Positions 46,591 through 55,617 of a stretch of 64,000 nucleotides of DNA are shown here, piece after piece (positions within the stretch are counted from its first letter, which is position 1; every line of letters begins with the position of its first letter). This DNA is from Melghirimyces thermohalophilus (GTDB lineage Bacteria > Bacillota > Bacilli > Thermoactinomycetales > DSM-45169), in NCBI RefSeq assembly GCF_900102685.1, contig NZ_FMZA01000015.1:1-64000 (forward strand). Reading direction: 5' to 3'. The translations under genes were made by a program, and so were the position numbers. Below the pieces are notes generated by a model. The model was given only the letters and a program-made list of their open reading frames with translations, made no database searches and had not been told where the DNA came from.

Positions 46591-47346
46591 ATGTTGGAAA
46601 AGGTGGAAGGGATTGTTCTCCGGACCCGGGATTACGGAGAGAGCAACAAAGTGGTCATCCTGTTTACCCGGGAACAAGGAAAGCTAGCCGCCATGGCCCG
46701 AGGAGCAAAAAAACCGAAAAGCCGATTAGGCGGGGCGACCCAGCCCTTTACCATGGGACAGTATCTCTGCTTCATCGGTTCGGGCATGGCCACGGTTTCC
46801 CAAGCTGATATTCTGGAGTCCCACCATCCGCTTCGTTTCGATCTGATTCTCGCCTCTTACGCATCCTATCTTACGGAATTTCTGGACAGAATGACAGTAG
46901 AAAAAGAGCCGGCACCGGCGCTGTACGAGTTACTCCTCTCCACCTTCGAGATGATGGAAGATGGCGTAGACCCAGATATCCTCGCCCGCATCTTTGAACT
47001 GAAGGTGCTGGAGACGGCGGGATATCGGCCGGTGTTGGACGGGTGCATGGTATGTGGGGCCACGGACCGTCCTGTCAAGTTCAGCGTTCGGCAGGGCGGA
47101 TTCCTTTGCCTCCATTGTGCGGACCGGGATCCCCGGGCCCTTTCTCTTTCGCCTGCTGCTGCCCGAATTATCAAAACCTTGCAGCGGGTCACCCCAGATC
47201 GTCTGGGTAACGTACAGGTGAAAGAGGAGACCAAACAGCAGCTGGAGCGGGCGCTCCGCTCCTTTGTCGATGAATATGTGGATGTGCGGCTAAAGTCCAG
47301 GGATTTTCTCGATCGGGTTCGACGAGACTGGTCAGAGGAGAGCTAA
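46591..47346 (+). CDS. recO: DNA repair protein RecO
   Basis: The 251-residue protein loads RecA on SSB-coated DNA with RecR. An N-terminal OB fold (EGIVLRTRDYGESNKVVILF) is followed by a helical domain and a zinc module C-x2-C (GCMVCGA) and C-x2-C (CLHCAD). ATG 46591 is ten bases beyond GGGGAA-type sequence. It is the last gene before the glyQS leader region. Confidence 0.94.
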   Translation: MLEKVEGIVLRTRDYGESNKVVILFTREQGKLAAMARGAKKPKSRLGGATQPFTMGQYLCFIGSGMATVSQADILESHHPLRFDLILASYASYLTEFLDRMTVEKEPAPALYELLLSTFEMMEDGVDPDILARIFELKVLETAGYRPVLDGCMVCGATDRPVKFSVRQGGFLCLHCADRDPRALSLSPAAARIIKTLQRVTPDRLGNVQVKEETKQQLERALRSFVDEYVDVRLKSRDFLDRVRRDWSEES

Positions 47347-47359
47347 AGGTGTTGTGAAA

Positions 47360-47605
47360 AGCGCGAGCGGCAGCATTTATCCGAAGCCGCTCCGACTGCT
47401 GTCTTACAAAGGTGTGGGAACTGCCTGCCCATTATCCTGCTTCGGGCAGGGGCAAAGCCGGGATGGCTGTGGATTCGAAGATGTGAGTTTGTATGCTGAT
47501 TTTCCGCTAGGGAGAACAGCATCCTTTTCTTCGGGCGTCAGCCCATCGGTCCGTGAGTGCAAAGTCGCTCTTTCGGGTTAACGCTTCCTCTCGTATCGGA
47601 CCTGC
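47360..47605 (+). other. Possible structured RNA upstream of glyQ
   Basis: About 300 bases after recO hold no gene but several perfect stems: GAGCGGC 47365-47371 with 47386-47392; CCTGCCC 47424-47430 with 47444-47450; AGCC/GGCT at 47456-47468; ATGCTG 47493-47498 with CAGCAT 47517-47522; GGGC/GCCC at 47533-47544; and GGTCCG 47548-47553 with CGGACC 47597-47602 enclosing a further hairpin. Three TTCGG-type loops occur. It does not match an RNA family I know, and it precedes the glyQS promoter, so it is not part of the T-box. Confidence 0.35.
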
Positions 47606-47671
47606 CATGAATCACAACGTTTCTAAAGCCCGTTAATTGAAGTGTGTGCCTGTTAATTACGGTCCGTAAAA

Positions 47672-47700
47672 TTGACAAAGGAATTTCGCTTTGGTATAAC
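47672..47700 (+). promoter_or_regulatory. Promoter of the glyQS T-box transcript
   Basis: TTGACA (47672-47677), a 17-base spacer, TATAAC (47695-47700). Confidence 0.85.
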
Positions 47701-47717
47701 TACTCTAGTTAATCATA

Positions 47718-47937
47718 TCGTTTGCGCGATGAGGGAAAGGAGTAGCCGATCCATTTGTGTCAGCGAGCCGGGGATGGTGAGAGCCCGGTCACAAATCCGG
47801 CGAAGGGCGTTCCGTAGCGCATGGGTTCAAGCAAGGGGGCTCGCCGATTGGATGCCGGCGGGCCAAGTAGGGTGGAACCGCGGGAAACCTCCCGTCCCTA
47901 TGGAGAGGCCCTCCATTGGGGTGGAAGGTTTTTTATA
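47718..47937 (+). promoter_or_regulatory. T-box leader (glycine) with terminator
   Basis: The leader shows the AGTA element near 47742, GAG and GATGGTGA elements of Stem I (about 47763-47780), a glycine codon as specifier (GGC or GGG near 47805-47809, after GAA), and a T-box proper AGGGTGGAACCGCGGG at 47869-47884. A terminator-like CCTCCA...TGGAAGG hairpin with six T follows at about 47911-47937. Uncharged tRNA-Gly should allow readthrough into glyQ and glyS. Confidence 0.88.
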
Positions 47938-47962
47938 TTGCAGAGAATTTGAGGTGGGAACC

Positions 47963-48850
47963 GTGAATATCCAGGACATCATCCTGAAATTGCAGACGTA
48001 CTGGAGTGCCCAGGGTTGTGTGCTGGCTCAGCCTTATGATGTGGAAAAAGGGGCGGGAACGATGAATCCCATGACCTTTCTCCGCTGTCTTGGCCCGGAG
48101 CCCTGGAACGTGGCCTATGTGGAACCTTCTCGGCGGCCGTCGGATGGCCGTTACGGAGAAAACCCCAACCGGGTTTATCAGCATCACCAGTTTCAGGTGA
48201 TTATGAAGCCCTCTCCGGACAACATCCAGGATCTGTACTTGGACAGTTTGAAGGAACTGGGCATCAACCCCTTGGAACATGATATCCGGTTTGTGGAGGA
48301 CAACTGGGAGAACCCGGCGATGGGCGCGGCCGGTCTCGGATGGGAAGTCTGGCTGGATGGTATGGAAGTGACCCAGTTTACCTATTTCCAACAAATCGGA
48401 GGACAGGATGCGGATCCGGTTTCCGTGGAATTAACCTACGGTCTGGAACGATTGGCTTCCTATATCCAGGATAAAGAAAATATCTACGATCTGACCTGGG
48501 TAGACGGGGTTAGTTACGGAGACATCTTTAAACAGCCGGAGTACGAGCATTCCAAATACTCCTTTGAAGTATCGGAGACAGAAAAGCTGTTCCGCTGGTT
48601 TGACGATTATGAACAGGAAGCGATGCGGGCCCTGGAAGAAAATCTGGTTTTCGCCGCTTACGATTATGTACTGAAGTGCTCCCACACTTTTAACCTACTC
48701 GATGCCCGGGGGGCGATCAGCGTGTCGGAACGGACAGGCTATCTGGCTCGTGTCCGCAAACTGGCCCGCCGCTCGGCGCAAAAATATGTAGAGGAAAGGG
48801 AGCGGCTCGGTTTCCCGATGCTGAAAGAGGGAGGGGTCCAACATGGCTGA
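47963..48850 (+). CDS. glyQ: Glycyl-tRNA synthetase alpha subunit
   Basis: The 295-residue class II catalytic subunit of the alpha2-beta2 enzyme begins [20 protein letters not shown] and has [20 protein letters not shown] and [20 protein letters not shown], the class II motifs 2 and 3 region. GTG 47963 lies behind GAGGTGGG; the frame is open far upstream through the T-box, which is not coding. Its end overlaps glyS by eight bases. Confidence 0.96.
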   Translation: MNIQDIILKLQTYWSAQGCVLAQPYDVEKGAGTMNPMTFLRCLGPEPWNVAYVEPSRRPSDGRYGENPNRVYQHHQFQVIMKPSPDNIQDLYLDSLKELGINPLEHDIRFVEDNWENPAMGAAGLGWEVWLDGMEVTQFTYFQQIGGQDADPVSVELTYGLERLASYIQDKENIYDLTWVDGVSYGDIFKQPEYEHSKYSFEVSETEKLFRWFDDYEQEAMRALEENLVFAAYDYVLKCSHTFNLLDARGAISVSERTGYLARVRKLARRSAQKYVEERERLGFPMLKEGGVQHG

Positions 48851-50933
48851 ACGGGATCTGTTGGTGGAGATTGGCCTGGAAGAGATGCCCGCCCGGTTTA
48901 TTGAAGGCGGGATGAAGCAGTTGGAAGATAAGTTGACGGCTTGGTTGGATGAGAAACGGATCGGCCACGGTCTGGCCCGTACATATGCGACTCCTCGCCG
49001 CCTGGCTGTGGTCGTGGAGGCTGTAGCCGATCGGCAAACTGATGTGGAAGAAGAGGTGCGGGGTCCGGCGGAACGAATTGCCGTTGCAGAGGATGGCAGC
49101 TGGACCAAAGCCGCGCAAGGTTTTGCCCGTAAGCAGGGAATCTCTGTCGATCAGCTACAGTTGCAGGAGCATAAAGGGGAGAACTATGTCTTCGCCAAAA
49201 AGCATGAGAAGGGGCAAGAGACGTCCACCTTGTTGTACGAAGGGCTTGCGGAGGTTTTGGGCAGCATCCATTTTCCCAAATCGATGCGGTGGGGGAGCCG
49301 TCGAACCCGCTTTATCCGCCCGATCCGCTGGCTCGTCTGCCTGTATGGGGAAGACTCGGTTCCGGTAGAATGGGCGGGTGTGACAGCGGACAACCGCACT
49401 TGGGGACATCGCTTTCTCGGTGGAGAAACGCAACTGACGGCCCCCTCCGATTATGTGGGGGCTCTTCGCGAACAATCGGTTTGGGTCGATGTGGAAGAAC
49501 GGCGGGAGGAAATCCGGAAGCAATTGCGACAGTTGGAGCAGCAACATGGATGGAACATCCCGGTGGATGAAAAGCTGTTGGATGAAGTGACCCACTTAGT
49601 GGAGATCCCCACTGCTTTTTACGGCACCTTTCACGAGAGCTTTCTGGAATTGCCGGCTGCGGTGTTGATCACCTCCATGCGGGAACACCAACGCTATTTC
49701 CCTGTGGAAAGCCGCGACGGTCAGCTGCTTCCCTATTTTGTCTCCGTGCGAAATGGAGACGACCGGTCGCTGGATAAGGTGGCTCAAGGGAACGAGAAAG
49801 TATTGAGCGCCCGTCTGGCCGACGCCCGATTCTTCTATGAAGAGGACCGAAAGCTTCCCATCGAAGAGGCCGTCCGGAAGTTGGACGATGTGGTCTACTT
49901 TGAGAATTTAGGTACCGTCGGGGATCAGGTGGAACGGATCCGGTATCTGGTCGCAGAATGGGCCCGGCGTCTGTCTCTAGATGAAGCGACCCGCGCGATC
50001 CTCTCCCGTGCAGCGGAAATCAGCAAGTTTGACCTGTCGACATTGATGGTGGACGAGTTCCCCGAACTGAGTGGGGTGATGGGAGCGGAATACGCGGCTA
50101 AAGCCGGCGAGCAAACGGAGGTGGCCCGGGCGGTTCTAGAACACCACTATCCCCGTTTCGCTGGTGATCGCTTACCGGAGGGAATCGTCGGCACATTGAT
50201 CAGCCTGGCGGATAAGATGGACGCTGTGGTCTCCGCCTTTGCTGTTGGCATCCAGCCGACCGGCTCACAGGATCCCTATGGTTTACGCCGGCGCGCTTCC
50301 GGGGTAGTCCACATCCTGGCCGGCCGGGATCTGGGGAACTTGAGTCTGGATCGATTGCTGGATGACTGCCTCCAGCGTCTGGAGACAGACGACTGGTTGC
50401 AACGGGAGCAGCAGCAAGTAAAAGAGGAGCTGCTCCACTTCTTCCGTCTCCGGTTGAAAACCCTGTTGCAGGAGAAAGGAATCCGGTATGACGTAATCGA
50501 TGCCGTCCTGGCGTCAGATATCGCCTATCCACAGTTGGTGCTGGAACGGGCGCAAGTGTTGACCGAGAATGTGGCGAAGGAGGAATTCAAATCCGTCGTG
50601 GAAGCCTTCAGCCGGGTGGCTAACTTGTCGGCCAAAGGGGATCCCGAGGCGAAAGTAAACGGAGACCTGTTGGATCTGTGGGCGGAACGGGAGCTCTACG
50701 CCGCGATCACCTCCGCTGCTCGCTCCTTCGCTTCGGCCGAGGAACAGCAGGATGCCCAGGGGATGTTTGAGGCGATCGCCCAATTGGCGCCAGTGATTCA
50801 TCGCTTCTTCGACGATGTGTTGGTGATGGCAGAAGATAAAGCCACCCGCAATAATCGGTTATCCCTGTTGCGGGATATCGATCGGTTGACGCACCGCTTC
50901 GCCGACTTCAACAAAATTGTCTTTGCCTCGTAA
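48843..50933 (+). CDS. glyS: Glycyl-tRNA synthetase beta subunit
   Basis: The 696-residue beta subunit recognises tRNA-Gly. It starts [20 protein letters not shown] and contains [19 protein letters not shown] and [20 protein letters not shown], typical of GlyS. ATG 48843 overlaps the glyQ stop region. The pair is the tetrameric form of GlyRS, as in most Bacillales. A strong terminator follows. Confidence 0.97.
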   Translation: MAERDLLVEIGLEEMPARFIEGGMKQLEDKLTAWLDEKRIGHGLARTYATPRRLAVVVEAVADRQTDVEEEVRGPAERIAVAEDGSWTKAAQGFARKQGISVDQLQLQEHKGENYVFAKKHEKGQETSTLLYEGLAEVLGSIHFPKSMRWGSRRTRFIRPIRWLVCLYGEDSVPVEWAGVTADNRTWGHRFLGGETQLTAPSDYVGALREQSVWVDVEERREEIRKQLRQLEQQHGWNIPVDEKLLDEVTHLVEIPTAFYGTFHESFLELPAAVLITSMREHQRYFPVESRDGQLLPYFVSVRNGDDRSLDKVAQGNEKVLSARLADARFFYEEDRKLPIEEAVRKLDDVVYFENLGTVGDQVERIRYLVAEWARRLSLDEATRAILSRAAEISKFDLSTLMVDEFPELSGVMGAEYAAKAGEQTEVARAVLEHHYPRFAGDRLPEGIVGTLISLADKMDAVVSAFAVGIQPTGSQDPYGLRRRASGVVHILAGRDLGNLSLDRLLDDCLQRLETDDWLQREQQQVKEELLHFFRLRLKTLLQEKGIRYDVIDAVLASDIAYPQLVLERAQVLTENVAKEEFKSVVEAFSRVANLSAKGDPEAKVNGDLLDLWAERELYAAITSAARSFASAEEQQDAQGMFEAIAQLAPVIHRFFDDVLVMAEDKATRNNRLSLLRDIDRLTHRFADFNKIVFAS

Positions 50934-50937
50934 GATA

Positions 50938-50970
50938 AAGGGCGGGTTTTAAACCCGTCCTTTCTTTTTT
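50938..50970 (+). terminator. Terminator after glyS
   Basis: A G+C-rich stem of CGGGTTT and AAACCCG (arms about 50943-50949 and 50951-50957), with flanking AAAGG and CCTTT able to extend it; TTTCTTTTTT follows. Confidence 0.85.
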
Positions 50971-51007
50971 ATGCCAGAGGGAAAATGGTTGCACAAACCG
51001 ATGTCTC

Positions 51008-51027
51008 GATATAGTATATACTATATC
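51008..51027. promoter_or_regulatory. 20-bp perfect palindrome upstream of ccpN, candidate operator
   Basis: GATATAGTATATACTATATC is a perfect dyad about 45 bases upstream of the ccpN coding start. A transcription-factor site is likely, with CcpN autoregulation the obvious candidate since CcpN binds AT-rich sites near its targets in Bacillus; this link is inferred. Confidence 0.55.
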
Positions 51028-51070
51028 AGGATTATTCGTTTTAAGTATGACATAATAATCGGGCTCGCCA

Positions 51071-51730
51071 ATGCCAGGGGGGTGTAAACCAATCGAGCTG
51101 TCAGAACGCCAGGAGACCATCTTACGCATCGTAAAAGATGAAGGGCCGATTACCGGGGAGCATATCGCGGAAAAATTAAACTTAACCCGGGCGACGCTGC
51201 GTCCCGACCTGGCCATTCTCACCATGTCCGGTTTTCTGGAAGCCCGGCCGCGGGTGGGTTACTTTTATTCCGGAAAAACGGGAAATCAGCTGTTGGGGGA
51301 ACACATTCGGAAGCTGACGGTCAAGGATCGCAAGTCCGTCCCCGTCGTCTGTCAGGAAGAGACGTCGGTCTATGATGCGATCTGCACCATGTTCCTGGAG
51401 GATGTGGGAACCCTGTTTGTAGTAAAAGAGGGAGGGGTCCTGGTCGGGGTGGTATCGCGAAAGGATCTTTTAAAAAGCTCCATGGGCAATCAGGATTTGC
51501 AGTCGATCCCGGTCGGCATTGTGATGAGCCGTATGCCCAATATTATTACCTGCAGTCCGGATGATACGTTGCTGAGCGCAGCGTCGAAGCTGATTTCCAG
51601 TCAAGTGGACGCGTTGCCTGTAGTCAAAGAGCGGGAAGGCGGTGACGACGGTCCGGAAGTGATCGGCCGAATCACCAAAACGACGGTAACCAAAGCATTT
51701 GTGGAACTGGGAGAAGGAGCAACTGTTTAA
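51071..51730 (+). CDS. ccpN: CcpN-type transcriptional repressor
   Basis: The product (up to 219 residues) has an N-terminal winged helix (SERQETILRIVKDEGPITGE, then LNLTRATLRPDLAILTMSGF) and two CBS domains (about 80-215, GTLFVVKEGGVLVGVVSRKD, DALPVVKER). CcpN represses gluconeogenic genes on sugars in B. subtilis, and it is followed by the PpsR-type regulator and ppdK. The start is uncertain: ATG 51071 has no ribosome binding site, whereas AGGGGGGTG (51076-51084) stands seven bases before an ATC at 51092, where homologues begin (their M-S-T-IEL aligns with P-IEL here). Confidence 0.9.
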   Translation: MPGGCKPIELSERQETILRIVKDEGPITGEHIAEKLNLTRATLRPDLAILTMSGFLEARPRVGYFYSGKTGNQLLGEHIRKLTVKDRKSVPVVCQEETSVYDAICTMFLEDVGTLFVVKEGGVLVGVVSRKDLLKSSMGNQDLQSIPVGIVMSRMPNIITCSPDDTLLSAASKLISSQVDALPVVKEREGGDDGPEVIGRITKTTVTKAFVELGEGATV

Positions 51731-51748
51731 GTCAGGGAGGGAAGTATT

Positions 51749-52576
51749 ATTTCCAGTGCAACGAACCGACCCGTCATCTTTCTTCTTTCCGATTCAGTAG
51801 GGGAGACCGCCGAGTTTGTGGTTCGTGCTGCTGCAAGCCAATTTAATGGCGGTGATGCAGTCATTCGGCGCATCCCCTATGTAGATGACAAAAAAACGAT
51901 TCGGGAAACCGTGGAATCCGCCGCAGAGGAGGGGGGCGTGATCGCCTTCACGATGGTGGTGAGCAATCTGCAGGAATACCTGTTTGATGTGGCGGCAGAA
52001 CACGATGTCCCCGTTGTCGATATCATGGGCCCGATGTTAAATACCCTGGCCACCCTTTATGAGCGGGAACCTAAGCGGGAACCGGGGTTGGTCCGCAAAT
52101 TGGATGATGATTATTTCCGGAAGGTGGAGGCTATCGAATTTGCCGTCAAGTATGATGACGGAAAAGATCCTCGGGGGATTTTGCGGGCCGATGTGGTGCT
52201 GATCGGGGTCTCCCGGACCTCCAAGACCCCGCTGTCTATGTATTTGGCTCATAAGCGTTTGAAGGTGGCCAATGTTCCCCTGGTACCGGAGGTGGAGCCG
52301 CCAGATGAGCTGTTTCAGGTGGCACCGGAGCGTTGCATCGGCCTCAGCATCGACCCGGATCAACTCAACGGTATTCGGCGGGAACGCCTGAAATCACTGG
52401 GTCTGACCGCCCAGGCCAACTATGCCAATATGGAGCGCATCCTACAAGAGTTAGAGTATGCGGAACAGGTGATGCGACGGGTTGGTTGCCCGGTTTTGGA
52501 TGTGTCCAACAAAGCAGTGGAGGAGACGGCCAACATGGTTCTCGACATGTTGCGCAAAGGAGGCGATTCCACATGA
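51749..52576 (+). CDS. yqfL: PPDK/PEP synthase regulatory kinase-phosphorylase (DUF299), ATT start
   Basis: About 275 residues: [20 protein letters not shown] at the start, [20 protein letters not shown], the P-loop [11 protein letters not shown] near residue 153, and [14 protein letters not shown] at the end. The family phosphorylates and reactivates PPDK on a threonine two residues before the catalytic histidine. The conserved N-terminus continues upstream of any ATG, GTG or TTG: between the ccpN stop (51728-51730, same frame) and GTG 51818 none exists. GGGAGGG (51735-51741) precedes two ATT codons (51746, 51749), so initiation at ATT is inferred. The stop overlaps ppdK (ATGA). Confidence 0.9.
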   Translation: MSSATNRPVIFLLSDSVGETAEFVVRAAASQFNGGDAVIRRIPYVDDKKTIRETVESAAEEGGVIAFTMVVSNLQEYLFDVAAEHDVPVVDIMGPMLNTLATLYEREPKREPGLVRKLDDDYFRKVEAIEFAVKYDDGKDPRGILRADVVLIGVSRTSKTPLSMYLAHKRLKVANVPLVPEVEPPDELFQVAPERCIGLSIDPDQLNGIRRERLKSLGLTAQANYANMERILQELEYAEQVMRRVGCPVLDVSNKAVEETANMVLDMLRKGGDST

Positions 52577-55254
52577 GTCAGCCCTTTATCATTCCTTTTA
52601 CTGAAGGGAGTATGGAACAGAAGCACCTGATGGGAGGGAAGGGGGCCAACCTGGGAGAGATGACCCAAGCGGGCCTTCCCGTTCCGCCGGGGTTCACCCT
52701 GACCACAGCCGCTTGTTTGGAGTACTACGAAAACGGACGAACGTTGAAGTCCGCCAGAAAAGACGAGATTCGGAAAGCCCTCGATGCCCTGGAGGAGAAG
52801 TCGGGGAAAAAGCTGGGGGACCCGGCAAACCCTCTGTTGGTCTCTGTCCGGTCCGGGGCAGTGATCTCCATGCCGGGGATGATGGACACCGTCCTCAACC
52901 TCGGATTAAACGATGAGACGGTACAAGGGTTGGAAGGATTGACGGAAAGCCCCCGTTTTGCTTACGACTGCTATCGTCGTTTTATCCAGATGTACGGGGA
53001 CGTCGTCCTAGGCATTCCCCACTACCGGTTTGAACGCGTGATTGAAGAGATGAAAGAGGAACGGTCGGCCTCCTCCGATACGGAGCTTACCGCCGCCGAT
53101 TGGCAAGTGGTGATCGAACGGTTTAAGGACATGGTGAAAGAGGAGACGGGGCAACCCTTCCCTCAGGACCCGACGGAACAGCTGGAACGAGCGATCATCG
53201 CGGTCTTCGACTCCTGGAATAATCAGCGCGCCCGCATTTACAGAAAAATTCATAAGATCAGCGACGATTTGGGAACCGCGGTCAACGTACAGATGATGGT
53301 GTTTGGCAATATGGGCGACGACTCGGGTACCGGCGTCGCCTTCACCCGAAATCCGTCTACCGGTGAAAAGGTTCTTTATGGAGAATTCCTTATCAACGCC
53401 CAGGGGGAGGATGTGGTGGCCGGTATTCGGACCCCGGAGCCGATTGCCGCCTTGTCCAACCGGATGCCGGCGATTTACGATGCCTTCCGCGATATCAGCC
53501 GCCGGCTGGAAGCTCATTACCGGGATATGCAGGATATTGAATTTACCGTGGAACGGGGGAACCTCTACATTCTCCAGACTCGAAACGGCAAACGGACTGC
53601 TCACGCAGCGGTAAAGATCGCTGCCGATCTGGTGGAAGAAGGGGTGATCGACCGGCGTACCGCTTTAGAACGGGTGGATCCGGAACATCTGGATCAGATT
53701 CTGCACCGGCGAGTGGACCCAGATGCCCGGCTGAATGTGTTGACAAAGGGCTTGCCTGCTTCTCCCGGCGCCGCTGCGGGTAAACTGGTGTTTGATGCGG
53801 ACACCGCAGAACGGAAATCCCAGGAAGGGGAAAAAGTGATCCTGGCCCGTCCTGAAACCACACCGGACGATATCCACGGAATCGTCGCCTCCCAAGGCGT
53901 GCTGACCAGTCGAGGCGGGATGACCAGTCATGCAGCTGTGGTTGCCCGGGGCATGGGGAAACCCTGTATCTGCGGTTGTGAGGAAGCCCGTATCGATCTG
54001 AAGGCGGGGGAGCTAACCATCGGTGAGACCACTCTTCGAGAAGGGGATCAACTCTCCATCGACGGTGGGACCGGCCATGTGATCCAGGGCGAGGTGCCCT
54101 TGATCGATCCGGAACTATCCGTTGAATTTCAGCGGTTGCTGGAGTGGGCCGATGAGTTCCGCCGGTTAAAGGTGAGGGCCAATGCCGACAACTCGGAGGA
54201 TTCGCAAACGGCACGTCAGTTTGGCGCCGAAGGAGTAGGCCTTTGTCGAACGGAACATATGTTTATGGAAGCGGATCGGATCCCCTTGGTACGGGACATG
54301 ATCCTCGCTGAAACGGCGGACGAGCGTCGGGCAGCACTGGATCAACTGCTTCCTCTGCAACAGGGGGATTTCAAAGGCATTTTCCAAGCAATGGACGGGC
54401 TGCCGGTGACGATTCGCCTGTTGGATCCGCCGTTGCATGAATTTCTGCCCAATCTGGAGGAGCTGTTGACAGAGCTGGTTCAGTTGCGGATGAACCCGGA
54501 TGCGGACCGCCGAGAAATAGGCGAAAAAGAGGAGCTCCTCCGAAAAGTGCGGGCTCTTCACGAATTGAATCCCATGTTGGGCCACCGGGGGTGCCGCCTC
54601 GGTATGATTCACCCGGAAATTTACGCTATGCAGGTGAAAGCGATTTTTCAGGCAGCGGCGGAAGTGATCCGGGAAGGGGCTTCGGTCGAACCTGAGATCA
54701 TGATCCCTCTCGTCGGCCACGTCAATGAACTGAAAGAGATGCGCAAGTTAGTGGAGGAAGTAGCGGAGCAAGTGGAGAGCCGGACAGGGCAATCGATCCC
54801 CTTCAGTGTGGGGACGATGATCGAAGTGCCCCGGGCCGCCTTGACTGCTGCGGAAATCGCCGAAGAGGCCGACTTTTTCTCCTTTGGGACCAATGACCTG
54901 ACACAGACCACCTTTGGGTACAGCCGAGATGACGCGGAAGGAAAATTTCTCCATCATTATATTGACCACAAGGTGCTGCCGGAGAATCCCTTTGTCACCC
55001 TTGATACCGATGGAGTGGGACGCTTAGTCTCTCTGGGGGTAAGGGAAGGACGACGGATCAAAGCGGACTTGAAGACGGGGATATGCGGCGAACACGGAGG
55101 CGAAAAGCGGTCTATTCAATTCTGCCATCAGGCAGGGTTGGATTATGTGAGCTGCTCTCCCTTCCGGGTTCCCCTGGCCCGGCTGGCGGCCGCTCAGGCT
55201 GCTATTCTCCATTCTTCCGAACCAGACACAGACAGCTCTGCTAAAATCGGATAA
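52573..55254 (+). CDS. ppdK: Pyruvate, phosphate dikinase
   Basis: The 893-residue enzyme interconverts pyruvate, ATP and phosphate with PEP, AMP and pyrophosphate. The nucleotide-binding domain starts [20 protein letters not shown]; the swivelling domain holds the catalytic His453 in [18 protein letters not shown], with regulatory Thr451 in front; the C-terminal PEP-binding barrel has LCRTEHMF and [16 protein letters not shown]. Full length. ATG 52573 overlaps the stop of its presumed regulator and follows GGAGGCG. With CcpN it forms a gluconeogenic control module. Confidence 0.97.
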   Translation: MSQPFIIPFTEGSMEQKHLMGGKGANLGEMTQAGLPVPPGFTLTTAACLEYYENGRTLKSARKDEIRKALDALEEKSGKKLGDPANPLLVSVRSGAVISMPGMMDTVLNLGLNDETVQGLEGLTESPRFAYDCYRRFIQMYGDVVLGIPHYRFERVIEEMKEERSASSDTELTAADWQVVIERFKDMVKEETGQPFPQDPTEQLERAIIAVFDSWNNQRARIYRKIHKISDDLGTAVNVQMMVFGNMGDDSGTGVAFTRNPSTGEKVLYGEFLINAQGEDVVAGIRTPEPIAALSNRMPAIYDAFRDISRRLEAHYRDMQDIEFTVERGNLYILQTRNGKRTAHAAVKIAADLVEEGVIDRRTALERVDPEHLDQILHRRVDPDARLNVLTKGLPASPGAAAGKLVFDADTAERKSQEGEKVILARPETTPDDIHGIVASQGVLTSRGGMTSHAAVVARGMGKPCICGCEEARIDLKAGELTIGETTLREGDQLSIDGGTGHVIQGEVPLIDPELSVEFQRLLEWADEFRRLKVRANADNSEDSQTARQFGAEGVGLCRTEHMFMEADRIPLVRDMILAETADERRAALDQLLPLQQGDFKGIFQAMDGLPVTIRLLDPPLHEFLPNLEELLTELVQLRMNPDADRREIGEKEELLRKVRALHELNPMLGHRGCRLGMIHPEIYAMQVKAIFQAAAEVIREGASVEPEIMIPLVGHVNELKEMRKLVEEVAEQVESRTGQSIPFSVGTMIEVPRAALTAAEIAEEADFFSFGTNDLTQTTFGYSRDDAEGKFLHHYIDHKVLPENPFVTLDTDGVGRLVSLGVREGRRIKADLKTGICGEHGGEKRSIQFCHQAGLDYVSCSPFRVPLARLAAAQAAILHSSEPDTDSSAKIG

Positions 55255-55265
55255 TGCGATCTTAA

Positions 55266-55299
55266 AGAACCTTGGAAATTCCAGGGTTCTCTATTTTTT
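55266..55299 (+). terminator. Terminator after ppdK
   Basis: AGAACC and GGTTCT arms (about 55266-55271 and 55285-55290) with TGGAA/TTCCA inside, followed by CTATTTTTT. Confidence 0.85.
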
Positions 55300-55617
55300 G
55301 AAGAAATGAGATCAACTTTTTTGATAATGTCAAGGGATGGAAGGATTTTTTTTATGTTTCGGCGTATAATACTGAGGAGAACAATACCTAGGAAACAATT
55401 TTCGACAAATGTTCAAAAGTTGGAAACCCGTCAGGAGGTGGAAGGAATCAAGTACATGATGTAGAATTGAAAGATATGCAGCCGGTTTCCGCTCCGTTCC
55501 TCATACATATTTGCCTGATTTTCCCTCTCTATAAAGGGGAGGATTTTGACGAATGTTGGCGAATAGGTACGTGTTGAGCGGTAGACCGATATCAGCACGA
55601 CGGGAGGCGGTGATTTC
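55300..55617. other. Leader region of the dnaG-rpoD operon
   Basis: No gene is supported. TATAAT at 55365-55370 is a good -10, without a clear -35; an AGGAGGTGGAAGGA sequence at about 55432-55445 has only a very short frame after it. The B. subtilis yqxD gene, often found here, is absent. Confidence 0.5.

Noticed and set aside
47672-47962. N-terminal extension of glyQ
   Set aside because: The frame passes through the promoter and the T-box leader; GlyQ homologues start at 47963.
52333-52572. N-terminal extension of ppdK
   Set aside because: It overlaps the regulator gene; PPDK similarity and a ribosome binding site begin at 52573.
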